In this document: piece by piece, positions 1-6,713 of the stretch | Position numbering within the stretch: position 1 is the stretch's first letter | Layout of the letters: each line of letters starts with the position of its first letter | Assembly: GCA_020346205.1 (NCBI GenBank) | Contig: CP070776.1 | Location: 1,675,932 to 1,702,235, forward strand | Length of the DNA stretch: 26,304 nucleotides | Source: Deltaproteobacteria bacterium | GTDB lineage: Bacteria > Desulfobacterota > Desulfobulbia > Desulfobulbales > BM004 | Reading direction: 5' to 3' | The notes under the pieces: model-generated | Databases searched by the model: none | What the model saw: the letters and a program-made list of their open reading frames with translations, nothing else | What the model was told of the DNA's origin: nothing | Program-made: the position numbers and the translations under genes

Positions 1-1
1 C

Positions 2-799
2 TTCACCTATCTCTATCAGCTGGGCTATCCAAACCCGACTGAACTCTTTCTGCCCATCCTGCTGGCCACCAGTTGTTCAAGCATTGCCGGACTGATTGCC
101 GCTTCCATCTATCAGCGTATAAATCTCCTGCAGCCTGTCATCATCATGTTCTTCCTGGGCTTTTTCTCTATCGTCGCCTTGCTGTTCACCTACCTCTTAT
201 CCCTTGACAAGGCTGCCATGCAGTCCTTCTCTCTTGTGCTCAGTAACGGCATAATCTTCAGCGTTATAGTCCTCTTTATCCTGCTGGCTGCTATTAGGAA
301 AGCCAACGTTTATGAAGAATTCATCAACGGTGCCAAGGATGGGTTCAAGATTGCCATTTCTATTATTCCTTACCTGGTAGCAATGCTGGTGGCAATCGGG
401 GTCTTCCGTGCCAGCGGTGCCATGGATATGCTGCTTGGCTTCATTGATTGGCTGTTCCGGTTTATTGCACATCTACTGGATTGGCTTGGGATCATATCCT
501 ACAGCGGTGGACAGCTCACCTTTATCGATGCCCTGCCCACCGGCATGATGAAACCTTTGAGCGGTAGCGGCGCCAGGGGGCTGATGATAGAAACAATCAA
601 GACTCACGGTCCAGGCGCACTGGTCTCAAAAATGGTAGCCATCATGCAGGGCAGCACCGAAACCACCTTCTACGTACTGGCAGTCTACTTCGGCTCAGTA
701 GGCATAAAGAAATCCAGACATGCGGTTACCTGTGGACTGATCGCCGACTTTACAGGCATTACCGCTGCCATTCTCATTAGCTATTTCTTTTTTGGCTAA
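2..799 (+). CDS. Spore maturation protein SpmA/SpmB-type membrane protein (nucleoside-recognition domain), 5' end missing
   Basis: The reading frame is open from the first complete codon of the window, so this is the C-terminal ~265 residues of a longer protein whose start lies upstream. It is hydrophobic with several membrane spans. The end carries the SpmB-type signature G-S-T-E-T-T-F-Y-V-L-A-V-Y-F-G-S-V-G-I-K-K. Fused SpmA/SpmB proteins (nucleoside-recognition or Gate domain family) occur in many non-sporulating Gram-negative bacteria, so the name does not imply sporulation; their transported substrate is not established. The first internal Met (146) is not a convincing start because homologous-looking hydrophobic sequence continues upstream of it. 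It converges on the SpoIIAA-like gene with a 65-nt gap that contains only a weak hairpin. The family assignment is firm; the role is unknown. Confidence 0.85.
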   Translation, partial: FTYLYQLGYPNPTELFLPILLATSCSSIAGLIAASIYQRINLLQPVIIMFFLGFFSIVALLFTYLLSLDKAAMQSFSLVLSNGIIFSVIVLFILLAAIRKANVYEEFINGAKDGFKIAISIIPYLVAMLVAIGVFRASGAMDMLLGFIDWLFRFIAHLLDWLGIISYSGGQLTFIDALPTGMMKPLSGSGARGLMIETIKTHGPGALVSKMVAIMQGSTETTFYVLAVYFGSVGIKKSRHAVTCGLIADFTGITAAILISYFFFG

Positions 800-864
800 A
801 ATATTTACAGGTATAGACTTGCATTATAGCAAGAGGTGAAAGATATCGTGCCGGATTATATTTT

Positions 865-1233
865 TCAATCGCTGGCTTGCACCCATGAAATGGCTTCATC
901 CAGGCTTTCATATGGAAAGTACTTGACCTTGGCGTTAACAAAATGATCGACAATTTTAGGCATAATTGAAACAATTTTACCATCACTCACCGCCGCCACT
1001 TTTTCAATTTTCTGGTGATGTTCACGGACAAATTTCAGATGGGATATAAGCCCAGCAAAATCCTCCCATCCTGGAAATGATTCAACCTGGATTATCAAAC
1101 CATTGAGCTTGCCGGTTTTTTCAATATAGGGGTCCACCTCACTTGCAAGGTGTGTAAAGTCATTTTCATTTAACGGAGCTGAAGGTGTAACAATTACTAT
1201 GCCTGCATCTTTATCAAGTTGAATCTGTAGCAT
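865..1233 (-). CDS. SpoIIAA-like (STAS-fold) small protein
   Basis: This 122-residue soluble protein matches the pattern of the SpoIIAA-like family: a short beta strand start (M-L-Q-I), the P-x-A-P-L-N-E-N-D-F segment, a central F-P-G-W-E-D motif, and a C-terminal Y-F-P-Y-E-S-L-D-E-A-I-S-W-V segment. These proteins share the STAS fold of anti-sigma-factor antagonists but usually lack the partner kinase, and their role is not established; membrane-stress and lipid-binding roles have been suggested for some. The start is supported by a strong ribosome binding site (AGGAGG, 7 nt before ATG). No membrane segment is visible. The TPR gene lies 134 nt upstream on the same strand, so read-through is possible but not demonstrated. 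Confidence 0.8.
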   Translation of the reverse strand: MLQIQLDKDAGIVIVTPSAPLNENDFTHLASEVDPYIEKTGKLNGLIIQVESFPGWEDFAGLISHLKFVREHHQKIEKVAAVSDGKIVSIMPKIVDHFVNAKVKYFPYESLDEAISWVQASD

Positions 1234-1367
1234 TACTTCACCTCCTAGTATGATTGTGAGTGTAAGGGCTTATCTATTACAAGCCTTATATCTGACCATT
1301 TCAGCCTTGTCCCAGAATTTATGAGTAGACATCCAAGTAGTCAAGAATAAAGTTCTGGCGGATATTT

Positions 1368-3029
1368 TCAATCTGCCAGGAAGGCTTTTGCATGCTCCAA
1401 TCGCTCACGCTTTGCATCAGCAGCTGAAATCTCTACAAGCTTTTTATAATATTTGCCGGCCTTCTCCTTATCACCCATCAACTCAGCAGCATAACCTGCT
1501 CCATAAAGGCTGTTGAAACGATTGGCACTCCGTACCAGGGCAGCCTCATATTCTTTTAGAGCTTCTTTGTAGCGGCCCATATCAAGGAGCATATCAGCAA
1601 GCAACTCTTGAGACGGCAATATTTCTCCTGGTGTGACAGGATGCTTAGCTGTAGTCGCTTCAAGATTTGCTGCCTGTTGCATCAGGTCAAGCGCTGTTTT
1701 CTTATCGCCTTCCAGATATTTGAGCCATGCCATGGCAGAGAGACGCTGGATCTTTACCTGCTTGGCCCAGTATTTTGAAGTCTCGGCAGTGCGCTTTTCC
1801 AGCTCTGCTAGAGCATTGATTGCTTTGCCTGCAAGTTGTAGGTTTCCGCTTTTAGCTGCACCCAGGGCCACTGTGTAATATGTGATGGCCTCCATTGCCG
1901 GGAACCTGTTCCAGGGATAATTTTCGGGTTTTCTGGGCTTAAGTGAGGCAGCGCTTTCCCAGTCCTGCTGTTCCAGGGCTATGCGGGCTGGTATGGCAGC
2001 AAAGGTATACGCTGATGCAACATGGGCCTGGAAAGGGCCATCAAGAGCCTTGAGTGTATCCCGCACCTCTTCTGCCTTCTGGTCCTCGCCCCTTTGCAGG
2101 TATGCATAAACCTCGTAATCAAGTGCATGGGGATGGTGTAAGGAGATCTGGTTGTTCACAGGGTGTTTCAGAGCAGCTGCAGCTGACCGTTTGTTCATGT
2201 CAATCGACTCCTGCCAGTAACCCAGGCGTGTAAAGATATGGGTAGGCATATGCAGAGCATGCGGAACATCGGGAGCGAGTTTCCCGTAGCTCCTTGCCAC
2301 AGCAAGAGCTTTGTCAGCCAGTTCAGGAGAGTCATATGCATGGATAGTGTAATGGTGTGCTCCGGGATGATCAGGAACCTCGACCAGGATTTTCTCCGTT
2401 ATTGATCCTGCCCTCCTCTGTTTCTCAAAGGTTTTGTCAGCACGGTCAACTGTCGCCAGGTGTGCAACCGCATATAAACTTGCAGCCTCAACATCATCGG
2501 GGAAACGCCGGTAAACACTCTCCCAGCCTTTATCAAAGCTGGCAAGATTCTCAGTCTCTTTTTCGTTACGTCCTGCTCTATAATATGCTTCTACAGCCAT
2601 TATGTATGCACGTTCCCATTCTTTTTTTGTACCCCGTACCATGGCACTTTTCACTAAACCCTGACCTTCACTGAACTCTGTATCGCTGGGAGGATCTGAC
2701 CAGAGAGGATGGATAAAGGTCATGGCCTGGCCCCAGTAGCCCATGGCGCAATCAGGATCAACTGCAACTGCTGCTGCAAACTCAGCCCTTGAGTCTTCGT
2801 AGGTCATGTTATGCAACAGGGCAAGGCCGCGGTCCAGGTATCGTTTAGCATCAGTGTTGCAGGATGCAGGAAATTTTACGGTCCCCAGTTGATCACCGTA
2901 AGACTCTGTCTGCTCAATAACAGGATTGATCGCATTCGGAACATTCTGACCAGCTGTACTGAGTAATGGAGATATGATAAGGGCAGACAGGAATATGGAT
3001 GCATAGATATAAATATTAATATTTTTCAT
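1368..3029 (-). CDS. Exported tetratricopeptide-repeat protein of unknown function
   Basis: The protein has 553 residues starting M-K-N-I-N. This start is preferred over one 20 codons upstream because AGGAGG sits 7 nt before it and because it opens with a signal peptide: a short polar start, a hydrophobic run through about residue 24, then S-T-A-G-Q. The mature part begins with a TPR-like block (R-Y-L-D-R-G-L-A-L-L-H near residue 65), and further TPR helices fill the C-terminal third. Histidine-rich motifs H-H-Y-T-I-H-A-Y-D (about 225-233) and H-A-L-H-M-P-T-H-I-F (about 257-266) recur in a family of periplasmic TPR proteins whose function I do not know. Their spacing would permit metal or cofactor binding, but that is a guess. 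The gene is divergent from the riboswitch-controlled propeller gene, which also encodes an exported protein. Confidence 0.85.
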   Translation of the reverse strand: MKNINIYIYASIFLSALIISPLLSTAGQNVPNAINPVIEQTESYGDQLGTVKFPASCNTDAKRYLDRGLALLHNMTYEDSRAEFAAAVAVDPDCAMGYWGQAMTFIHPLWSDPPSDTEFSEGQGLVKSAMVRGTKKEWERAYIMAVEAYYRAGRNEKETENLASFDKGWESVYRRFPDDVEAASLYAVAHLATVDRADKTFEKQRRAGSITEKILVEVPDHPGAHHYTIHAYDSPELADKALAVARSYGKLAPDVPHALHMPTHIFTRLGYWQESIDMNKRSAAAALKHPVNNQISLHHPHALDYEVYAYLQRGEDQKAEEVRDTLKALDGPFQAHVASAYTFAAIPARIALEQQDWESAASLKPRKPENYPWNRFPAMEAITYYTVALGAAKSGNLQLAGKAINALAELEKRTAETSKYWAKQVKIQRLSAMAWLKYLEGDKKTALDLMQQAANLEATTAKHPVTPGEILPSQELLADMLLDMGRYKEALKEYEAALVRSANRFNSLYGAGYAAELMGDKEKAGKYYKKLVEISAADAKRERLEHAKAFLAD

Positions 3030-3274
3030 AACATTTCCTCCTGTTAAATTTGCAGGGGCAATGTGAAATTTCTTGCTCTCTCTTGTCATTGCACGGCAAG
3101 AAATATTTAAGAACTGAAGAAACTATAACTTTATTATGAGTACACATTAATCATGATAAGTTAGGAGATAAACATGCCTTTTCAGAGAAATTCCAACTTC
3201 TGATAAATTTTGAGTATTGAAAATCTGCACTTGTTTGGACTTAATCTGAGAACCACAATGTATCACAAAGGTGC
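3030..3274. other. Divergent intergenic region between TPR gene and propeller promoter
   Basis: This AT-rich stretch has no credible gene. It must hold the promoter for the TPR gene on the minus strand. A weak candidate is TTATCA, 17 nt, TAATAA around 3134-3162 read on the minus strand, but it matches consensus poorly. The ribosome binding site of the TPR gene (AGGAGG) lies at its left end. I see no strong terminator or repeat. Confidence 0.4.
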
Positions 3275-3303
3275 TTGACTCTCTTTTAACCCAGACATAT
3301 TTT
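3275..3303 (+). promoter_or_regulatory. Sigma70-type promoter for the riboswitch transcript
   Basis: TTGACT at 3275-3280 and TATTTT at 3298-3303 are separated by exactly 17 nt. Transcription would start near 3310, about ten bases before the riboswitch aptamer. The -35 box matches consensus at five of six positions. This is a prediction from pattern only. Confidence 0.6.
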
Positions 3304-3319
3304 TTATCATATATTACTA

Positions 3320-3392
3320 AAGTAAAGTCAAACCAACCGCGAGGTTGGGGCGGAACGCCACGGGTCTTAAAAAAGATAGCCGGGTTGCCTTG
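3320..3392 (+). ncRNA. Cyclic di-GMP-I (GEMM-I) riboswitch aptamer
   Basis: The stretch carries the hallmarks of a GEMM-I aptamer: the C-A-A-A-C-C element (3329-3334); a short hairpin with a GNRA tetraloop (AACC-GCGA-GGTT, 3335-3346); the joining segment and G-C-C-A-C-G-G-G-T-C-T (3358-3367); a second short stem (TCTT/AAGA, 3365-3368 with 3373-3376); and the closing A-G-C-C-G-G-G-T-T-G-C-C (3378-3389). The 3' strand of the basal helix, GGGTTGCC, is also the 5' arm of the downstream terminator. Ligand-stabilised aptamer folding should therefore block terminator formation and raise expression (an ON switch). It lies directly upstream of the exported propeller gene. The aptamer class is recognised with high confidence; the switching direction is inference. 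Confidence 0.9.
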
Positions 3393-3416
3393 GTAAGGAG
3401 GCAATCCGGCCTTTTT
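3379..3416 (+). terminator. Intrinsic terminator overlapping the riboswitch
   Basis: GCCGGGTTGCC (3379-3389) pairs with GGCAATCCGGC (3400-3410) over 11 bp including one G-U pair, followed by CTTTTT. The 5' arm overlaps the 3' closing strand of the c-di-GMP aptamer, so aptamer and terminator are mutually exclusive. This is the expression platform of the riboswitch. Confidence 0.85.
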
Positions 3417-3452
3417 ATTAAACAAATATATATTTTAGAAAGGAGGCACACC

Positions 3453-4604
3453 ATGAAATGGTTAAAGTTCTTGTTTTTCAGCAGTCTTATGATATGGGGC
3501 ATGCTTCCTTTGATGTCCCAGGCAGAAATGTTGGCAATGGTGAACTATGAGACCAAGCCCGAACAGGTGATGCGCAAGGAGGGGATCGCAATTATCGATG
3601 TAGATATGAACTCTGAAAATTTCGGTAAAATATTGATGGATATCCCGCTGCCGCATAACCTGGTCAATCATCATATTTATTATAATCAAGACATGAGCAA
3701 GGTCTATGTAACAGCGTTGGGTTTGAGCACCATGCATGTGATCGATATGACAAGCTTTCCGTATAGGGTAAAAAAAGTTGAGATCCCAAACTGTAAGGTT
3801 CTTGAAGATGCCACATTTACTTCGGACAACAAAACCTGGTTCCTGACCTGTATGGGATCACAAAACATCATTGTAGGTGATGCAGTTACTGACACCCCTG
3901 TCAAAACTATTTCATTACCCAAACCATATCCACATGGGATATCCCTGCGTGAAGATATTGATCGTATTCTCGTAACCAGTACAGATCCCCCTGATGGTGT
4001 AGGACAGCCTGGAGAAACTATAACAGTTATTGAAGCAAGCTCAGGTAAGGTGCTTTCCAGTCACAAGGTCTCAAACAAGCCATCACCCTCAGGTGAAGCT
4101 CCCGTAGAGGTGATCTTTATTCCACACTCCAATCCGCCAATGGCGTACATTGATAATATTTATGGTGGAACATTATGGCTTGCTACATGGGATTCCGGGA
4201 AAAGAGAATTTGATTTTCAGCAGACGTTTGATTTTGCATCAATAGACAAGAGTATCCCCCTCAACATCTCTTTCAGCGAAAAAGGAGACCGTCTTTATGT
4301 TACCACTGGTATTCCGGGGCATTTGAATATTTTTGATATCAGCGAAGACCCGAAGCAACCAAAGCTTTTAAAATCGATTAAAACAGCAGAGGGAGCTCAC
4401 CATGTCGTCTTTTCACCGGATAAACGATATGCCTTTGTGCAGAACAATCTACTTAACCTTCCAGGTTTGAGTGATGGCTCGATTTCTGTTGTCGATCTTG
4501 AAAAAGGCGAGACAATTGCCAGTATTGATACTTTGAAAAACCAGGGCCTCAACCCTAATTGTATCATTTTTTTGCCTGAGTGGAGCAGTGGGCACGGGCA
4601 TTAA
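3453..4604 (+). CDS. Exported beta-propeller (YncE/cytochrome-D1-like) protein under c-di-GMP control
   Basis: This 383-residue protein starts at the ATG at 3453, chosen because it follows AAGGAGG by 7 nt and opens with a signal peptide (M-K-W-L-K, a hydrophobic stretch to about residue 20, then S-Q-A-E-M). The rest is built of repeated beta-rich blocks with the feel of YVTN or seven-bladed propellers, for example D-K-R-Y-A-F-V-Q-N-N, G-D-R-L-Y-V-T-T-G and I-S-V-V-D-L-E-K-G-E-T-I-A-S-I-D. I see no heme CXXCH motif and no membrane anchor beyond the signal peptide, so a periplasmic or secreted location is likely. An in-frame extension upstream would run through the riboswitch and is rejected. 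Control by c-di-GMP suggests a role in surface attachment, matrix or cell envelope, but this is inference. The substrate or partner is unknown. Confidence 0.85.
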   Translation: MKWLKFLFFSSLMIWGMLPLMSQAEMLAMVNYETKPEQVMRKEGIAIIDVDMNSENFGKILMDIPLPHNLVNHHIYYNQDMSKVYVTALGLSTMHVIDMTSFPYRVKKVEIPNCKVLEDATFTSDNKTWFLTCMGSQNIIVGDAVTDTPVKTISLPKPYPHGISLREDIDRILVTSTDPPDGVGQPGETITVIEASSGKVLSSHKVSNKPSPSGEAPVEVIFIPHSNPPMAYIDNIYGGTLWLATWDSGKREFDFQQTFDFASIDKSIPLNISFSEKGDRLYVTTGIPGHLNIFDISEDPKQPKLLKSIKTAEGAHHVVFSPDKRYAFVQNNLLNLPGLSDGSISVVDLEKGETIASIDTLKNQGLNPNCIIFLPEWSSGHGH

Positions 4605-4643
4605 ATTAAATGATGAGAGGTGAAATGTATAATACTGCCCAAG

Positions 4644-5327
4644 TTAGGTAAGGTGCCATTTCCCTGTTTGTGTCTGGCGGGATAAGCTTTTTGCCAATAG
4701 CTTCTGGAATTCTGCGCCTGGGATTTCCCGGGCGCCAAACTGTATAAGGTGTTCTGTTTTCATTTGGCAATCAATAAGATCAAAATCCCATTCCCGCAAT
4801 TTATGCACCAGGTGAACCAGGCCAATCTTGGAACTGTTTGACTCTCTGCTGAACATGGATTCCCCAAAGAAGACACCTCCCAAAGAGATCCCATAAAGTC
4901 CACCTGATAGTTTGTCATCCTGCCAGCATTCCACTGAATGGGCAAAGCCAAGGTCATGCAGGTGGCAGTATGCTTCTATCATATCCCTGGTAATCCAGGT
5001 GCCTTTTTTTTCTCGCCCGGCGATAGTAGCGCAAGCCGTGATCACCTGTCGAAAGGAGTTATCCAGGGTGACAGAGTATTTTACCTGGCGCATCAGACGG
5101 GAAAGTCTTTTTGGTATTTTAAACTCATCAGGAAAGATTACAAGACGGGGTGAGGGGGACCACCAGAGAATGGGATCTCCTTCAGAAAACCATGGAAAGA
5201 TACCGTTGCTGTATGCAAGTAGCAGTCTTTCCGGAGAAAGATCTCCGCCGATGGCCAGTAGCCCATCTTTTTCAGCCAGTTCAGCCGGAGGGAATATCAG
5301 TTTTTCGGTAAGTTGATAAACAGGCAT
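4644..5327 (-). CDS. aat: Leucyl/phenylalanyl-tRNA--protein transferase
   Basis: This 227-residue cytoplasmic enzyme transfers leucine or phenylalanine from aminoacyl-tRNA to N-terminal Arg or Lys of proteins, creating N-degrons for ClpS/ClpAP. Diagnostic motifs are present: G-L-L-A-I-G-G-D-L near residue 23, A-Y-S-N-G-I-F-P-W-F (about 38-47), W-W-S-P-S-P-R (about 54-60), and L-S-G-G-L-Y-G-I-S-L-G-G-V-F-F-G-E-S-M-F-S-R (about 140-161). The length is normal for the family. The ribosome binding site is weak, and the gene begins 8 nt after the DUF401 gene, which suggests translational coupling. It converges with the propeller gene with only 39 nt between the stops and no obvious terminator. Confidence 0.95.
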   Translation of the reverse strand: MPVYQLTEKLIFPPAELAEKDGLLAIGGDLSPERLLLAYSNGIFPWFSEGDPILWWSPSPRLVIFPDEFKIPKRLSRLMRQVKYSVTLDNSFRQVITACATIAGREKKGTWITRDMIEAYCHLHDLGFAHSVECWQDDKLSGGLYGISLGGVFFGESMFSRESNSSKIGLVHLVHKLREWDFDLIDCQMKTEHLIQFGAREIPGAEFQKLLAKSLSRQTQTGKWHLT

Positions 5328-5335
5328 AAATTTTT

Positions 5336-6625
5336 TCAGCCCAAAAACATTTGCAGCACTTGATACAAAATTATACCAAAAGCCATAACACTCAACACAC
5401 AGGGCAGGATATAAGTATAGACTTTTATGAATGATGCGCTGAAATAATCGACTGTGAGTAGAAAACAGAGATGCACTGGAGACAACATCATACCCGCGTA
5501 ACCCATACTGAAGGCCAGGACAAGGGCGGCCATTGGTTGCATGCTGATATCACCGGCAGTGATAAAGCCAACAACAATGGGGAAGGCGGCACCTGCAAAA
5601 CCAATGGCAATACCGGTTACTAGGCCTGCCAGGAAAGGAAGGAAGGCTATGATCAGTGCAATGGGGACGTTTCCCAGGGAAAGTTCACGTCCGGCCAGGG
5701 GAATGAGTCCGGATGATTTCAGCAGAGACTCAAAAATCATCACTCCTGCCAGGGTGATAAATACATTCATGGTCTTTTTTGAGGCAAGGTCAGAAAACAT
5801 TTTTCTGCTTTGATTATCCCTGTTATGCCAGATTAAGACCAGGCTGATCAGGAGTCCGGTAAGCATGGATAACAGTTTCCAGGAGGCCTGGTTAAGGCCG
5901 GGCAGTGTTGCCTGGTAAAAACTTGGCAAAAGCAGGGTGGCAAGGACAATGATTAATATGGGTAACAGAATTTTCACAATACTCGGCAGGCGTTGCTCTT
6001 GCTGTGTCTCAGTAGTGAAGGAGAATGTCTGGTTCCGGAGAAGGAAAAAGTATCCTGCGATGAGGTTGACAAATGTAAAGGGAATTTGCAGAAGCATGAA
6101 CTTCCATGTCTCAAGGGCAAAGATGGAAAGTGTTACTATTACAACGGGATAGAGCGGCCACCAGTATTCCAGAATATGCCTGAACCAGTAGTTGACAGCT
6201 GCTTTCCATTCTGCAGAATTGCTAGAGTTTTCAGCTGTGCGCCCGATAAGGGGAGCGGAAAACAATGCTCCGCCCGGCATAGGGACCAGGCCGATGGCAG
6301 CAGGAATGAGAATCAGGCTGGCCGCCTGTCCGTGTTTGCCTCCATAACGGCGGGCCATCGACACAATAGTCTTGCCGTTTTCATCAGAGGCCATGAAGTG
6401 ACCTACTTCCATGATAAGAGTAATGGTTATGGCTAAAAGCCATAATTCCGGCCGTATGAGGGCCAACCATAAGTCAGCGGGCAGGGCTTGCATGCTTTTT
6501 CCTGCCCAGAGGTCAAGAAGCAAACCACCACCAATCAATCCCATACCCAGTGGGACCCGCAAGCGGCTTACGGCAAGAACACCGAAAAAAACTATAAGTA
6601 TTTTGGCAACTGCAGAAAATTCCAT
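5336..6625 (-). CDS. DUF401 family integral membrane protein
   Basis: This 429-residue protein is almost entirely hydrophobic, with around ten or more predicted membrane spans. It resembles the DUF401 family, members of which look like ion-transporter-superfamily carriers. Conserved stretches include L-V-P-M-P-G-G-A-L-F-S-A-P (about 113-125), G-I-A-I-G-F-A-G-A-A-F-P-I near 350, and S-M-G-Y-A-G-M-M-L-S-P-V-H-L-C near 383. The Pro- and Gly-rich broken-helix motifs in both halves are typical of transporters with inverted repeats. The substrate is unknown. The gene lies just downstream of the glutamate synthase terminator and 8 nt before aat; a promoter must lie in the short 6626-6644 segment or expression depends on read-through. 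No strong Shine-Dalgarno sequence is visible before the ATG. Confidence 0.85.
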   Translation of the reverse strand: MEFSAVAKILIVFFGVLAVSRLRVPLGMGLIGGGLLLDLWAGKSMQALPADLWLALIRPELWLLAITITLIMEVGHFMASDENGKTIVSMARRYGGKHGQAASLILIPAAIGLVPMPGGALFSAPLIGRTAENSSNSAEWKAAVNYWFRHILEYWWPLYPVVIVTLSIFALETWKFMLLQIPFTFVNLIAGYFFLLRNQTFSFTTETQQEQRLPSIVKILLPILIIVLATLLLPSFYQATLPGLNQASWKLLSMLTGLLISLVLIWHNRDNQSRKMFSDLASKKTMNVFITLAGVMIFESLLKSSGLIPLAGRELSLGNVPIALIIAFLPFLAGLVTGIAIGFAGAAFPIVVGFITAGDISMQPMAALVLAFSMGYAGMMLSPVHLCFLLTVDYFSASFIKVYTYILPCVLSVMAFGIILYQVLQMFLG

Positions 6626-6642
6626 GATCAGTGTTTTAAATG

Positions 6643-6681
6643 AACAACAAAAAAGGGGTTAACCACATGCGGTTAACCCCT
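6643..6681 (-). terminator. Intrinsic terminator of the glutamate synthase operon
   Basis: A perfect 11-bp inverted repeat (AGGGGTTAACC at 6654-6664 and GGTTAACCCCT at 6671-6681, 6-nt loop) is followed, reading the minus strand, by a run of six T and a T-rich tail. It lies 33 nt after the stop of the GltD-type fusion gene. It should end the operon efficiently and isolate it from the DUF401-aat pair. Confidence 0.9.
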
Positions 6682-6713
6682 GAAGATAACAAATAGATAA
6701 TAATGTAACAATG

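Noticed and set aside
818..833. CTTGC/GCAAG hairpin between the SpmAB-like and SpoIIAA-like genes as a terminator
   Set aside because: The stem is only 5 bp and no T tract follows on either strand.
1270..1300. AAGGGCTT/AAGCCTT inverted repeat upstream of the SpoIIAA-like gene
   Set aside because: The stem is imperfect and has no T run, so a terminator or operator call is not supported.
3030..3089. Upstream start for the TPR protein
   Set aside because: The ATG at 3029 has AGGAGG at good spacing and begins a signal peptide; the extra 20 residues include the Shine-Dalgarno itself.
3345..3452. Longer N-terminus for the propeller protein starting inside the riboswitch
   Set aside because: It would translate the aptamer and terminator, lacks a ribosome binding site, and hides the signal peptide that begins at 3453.
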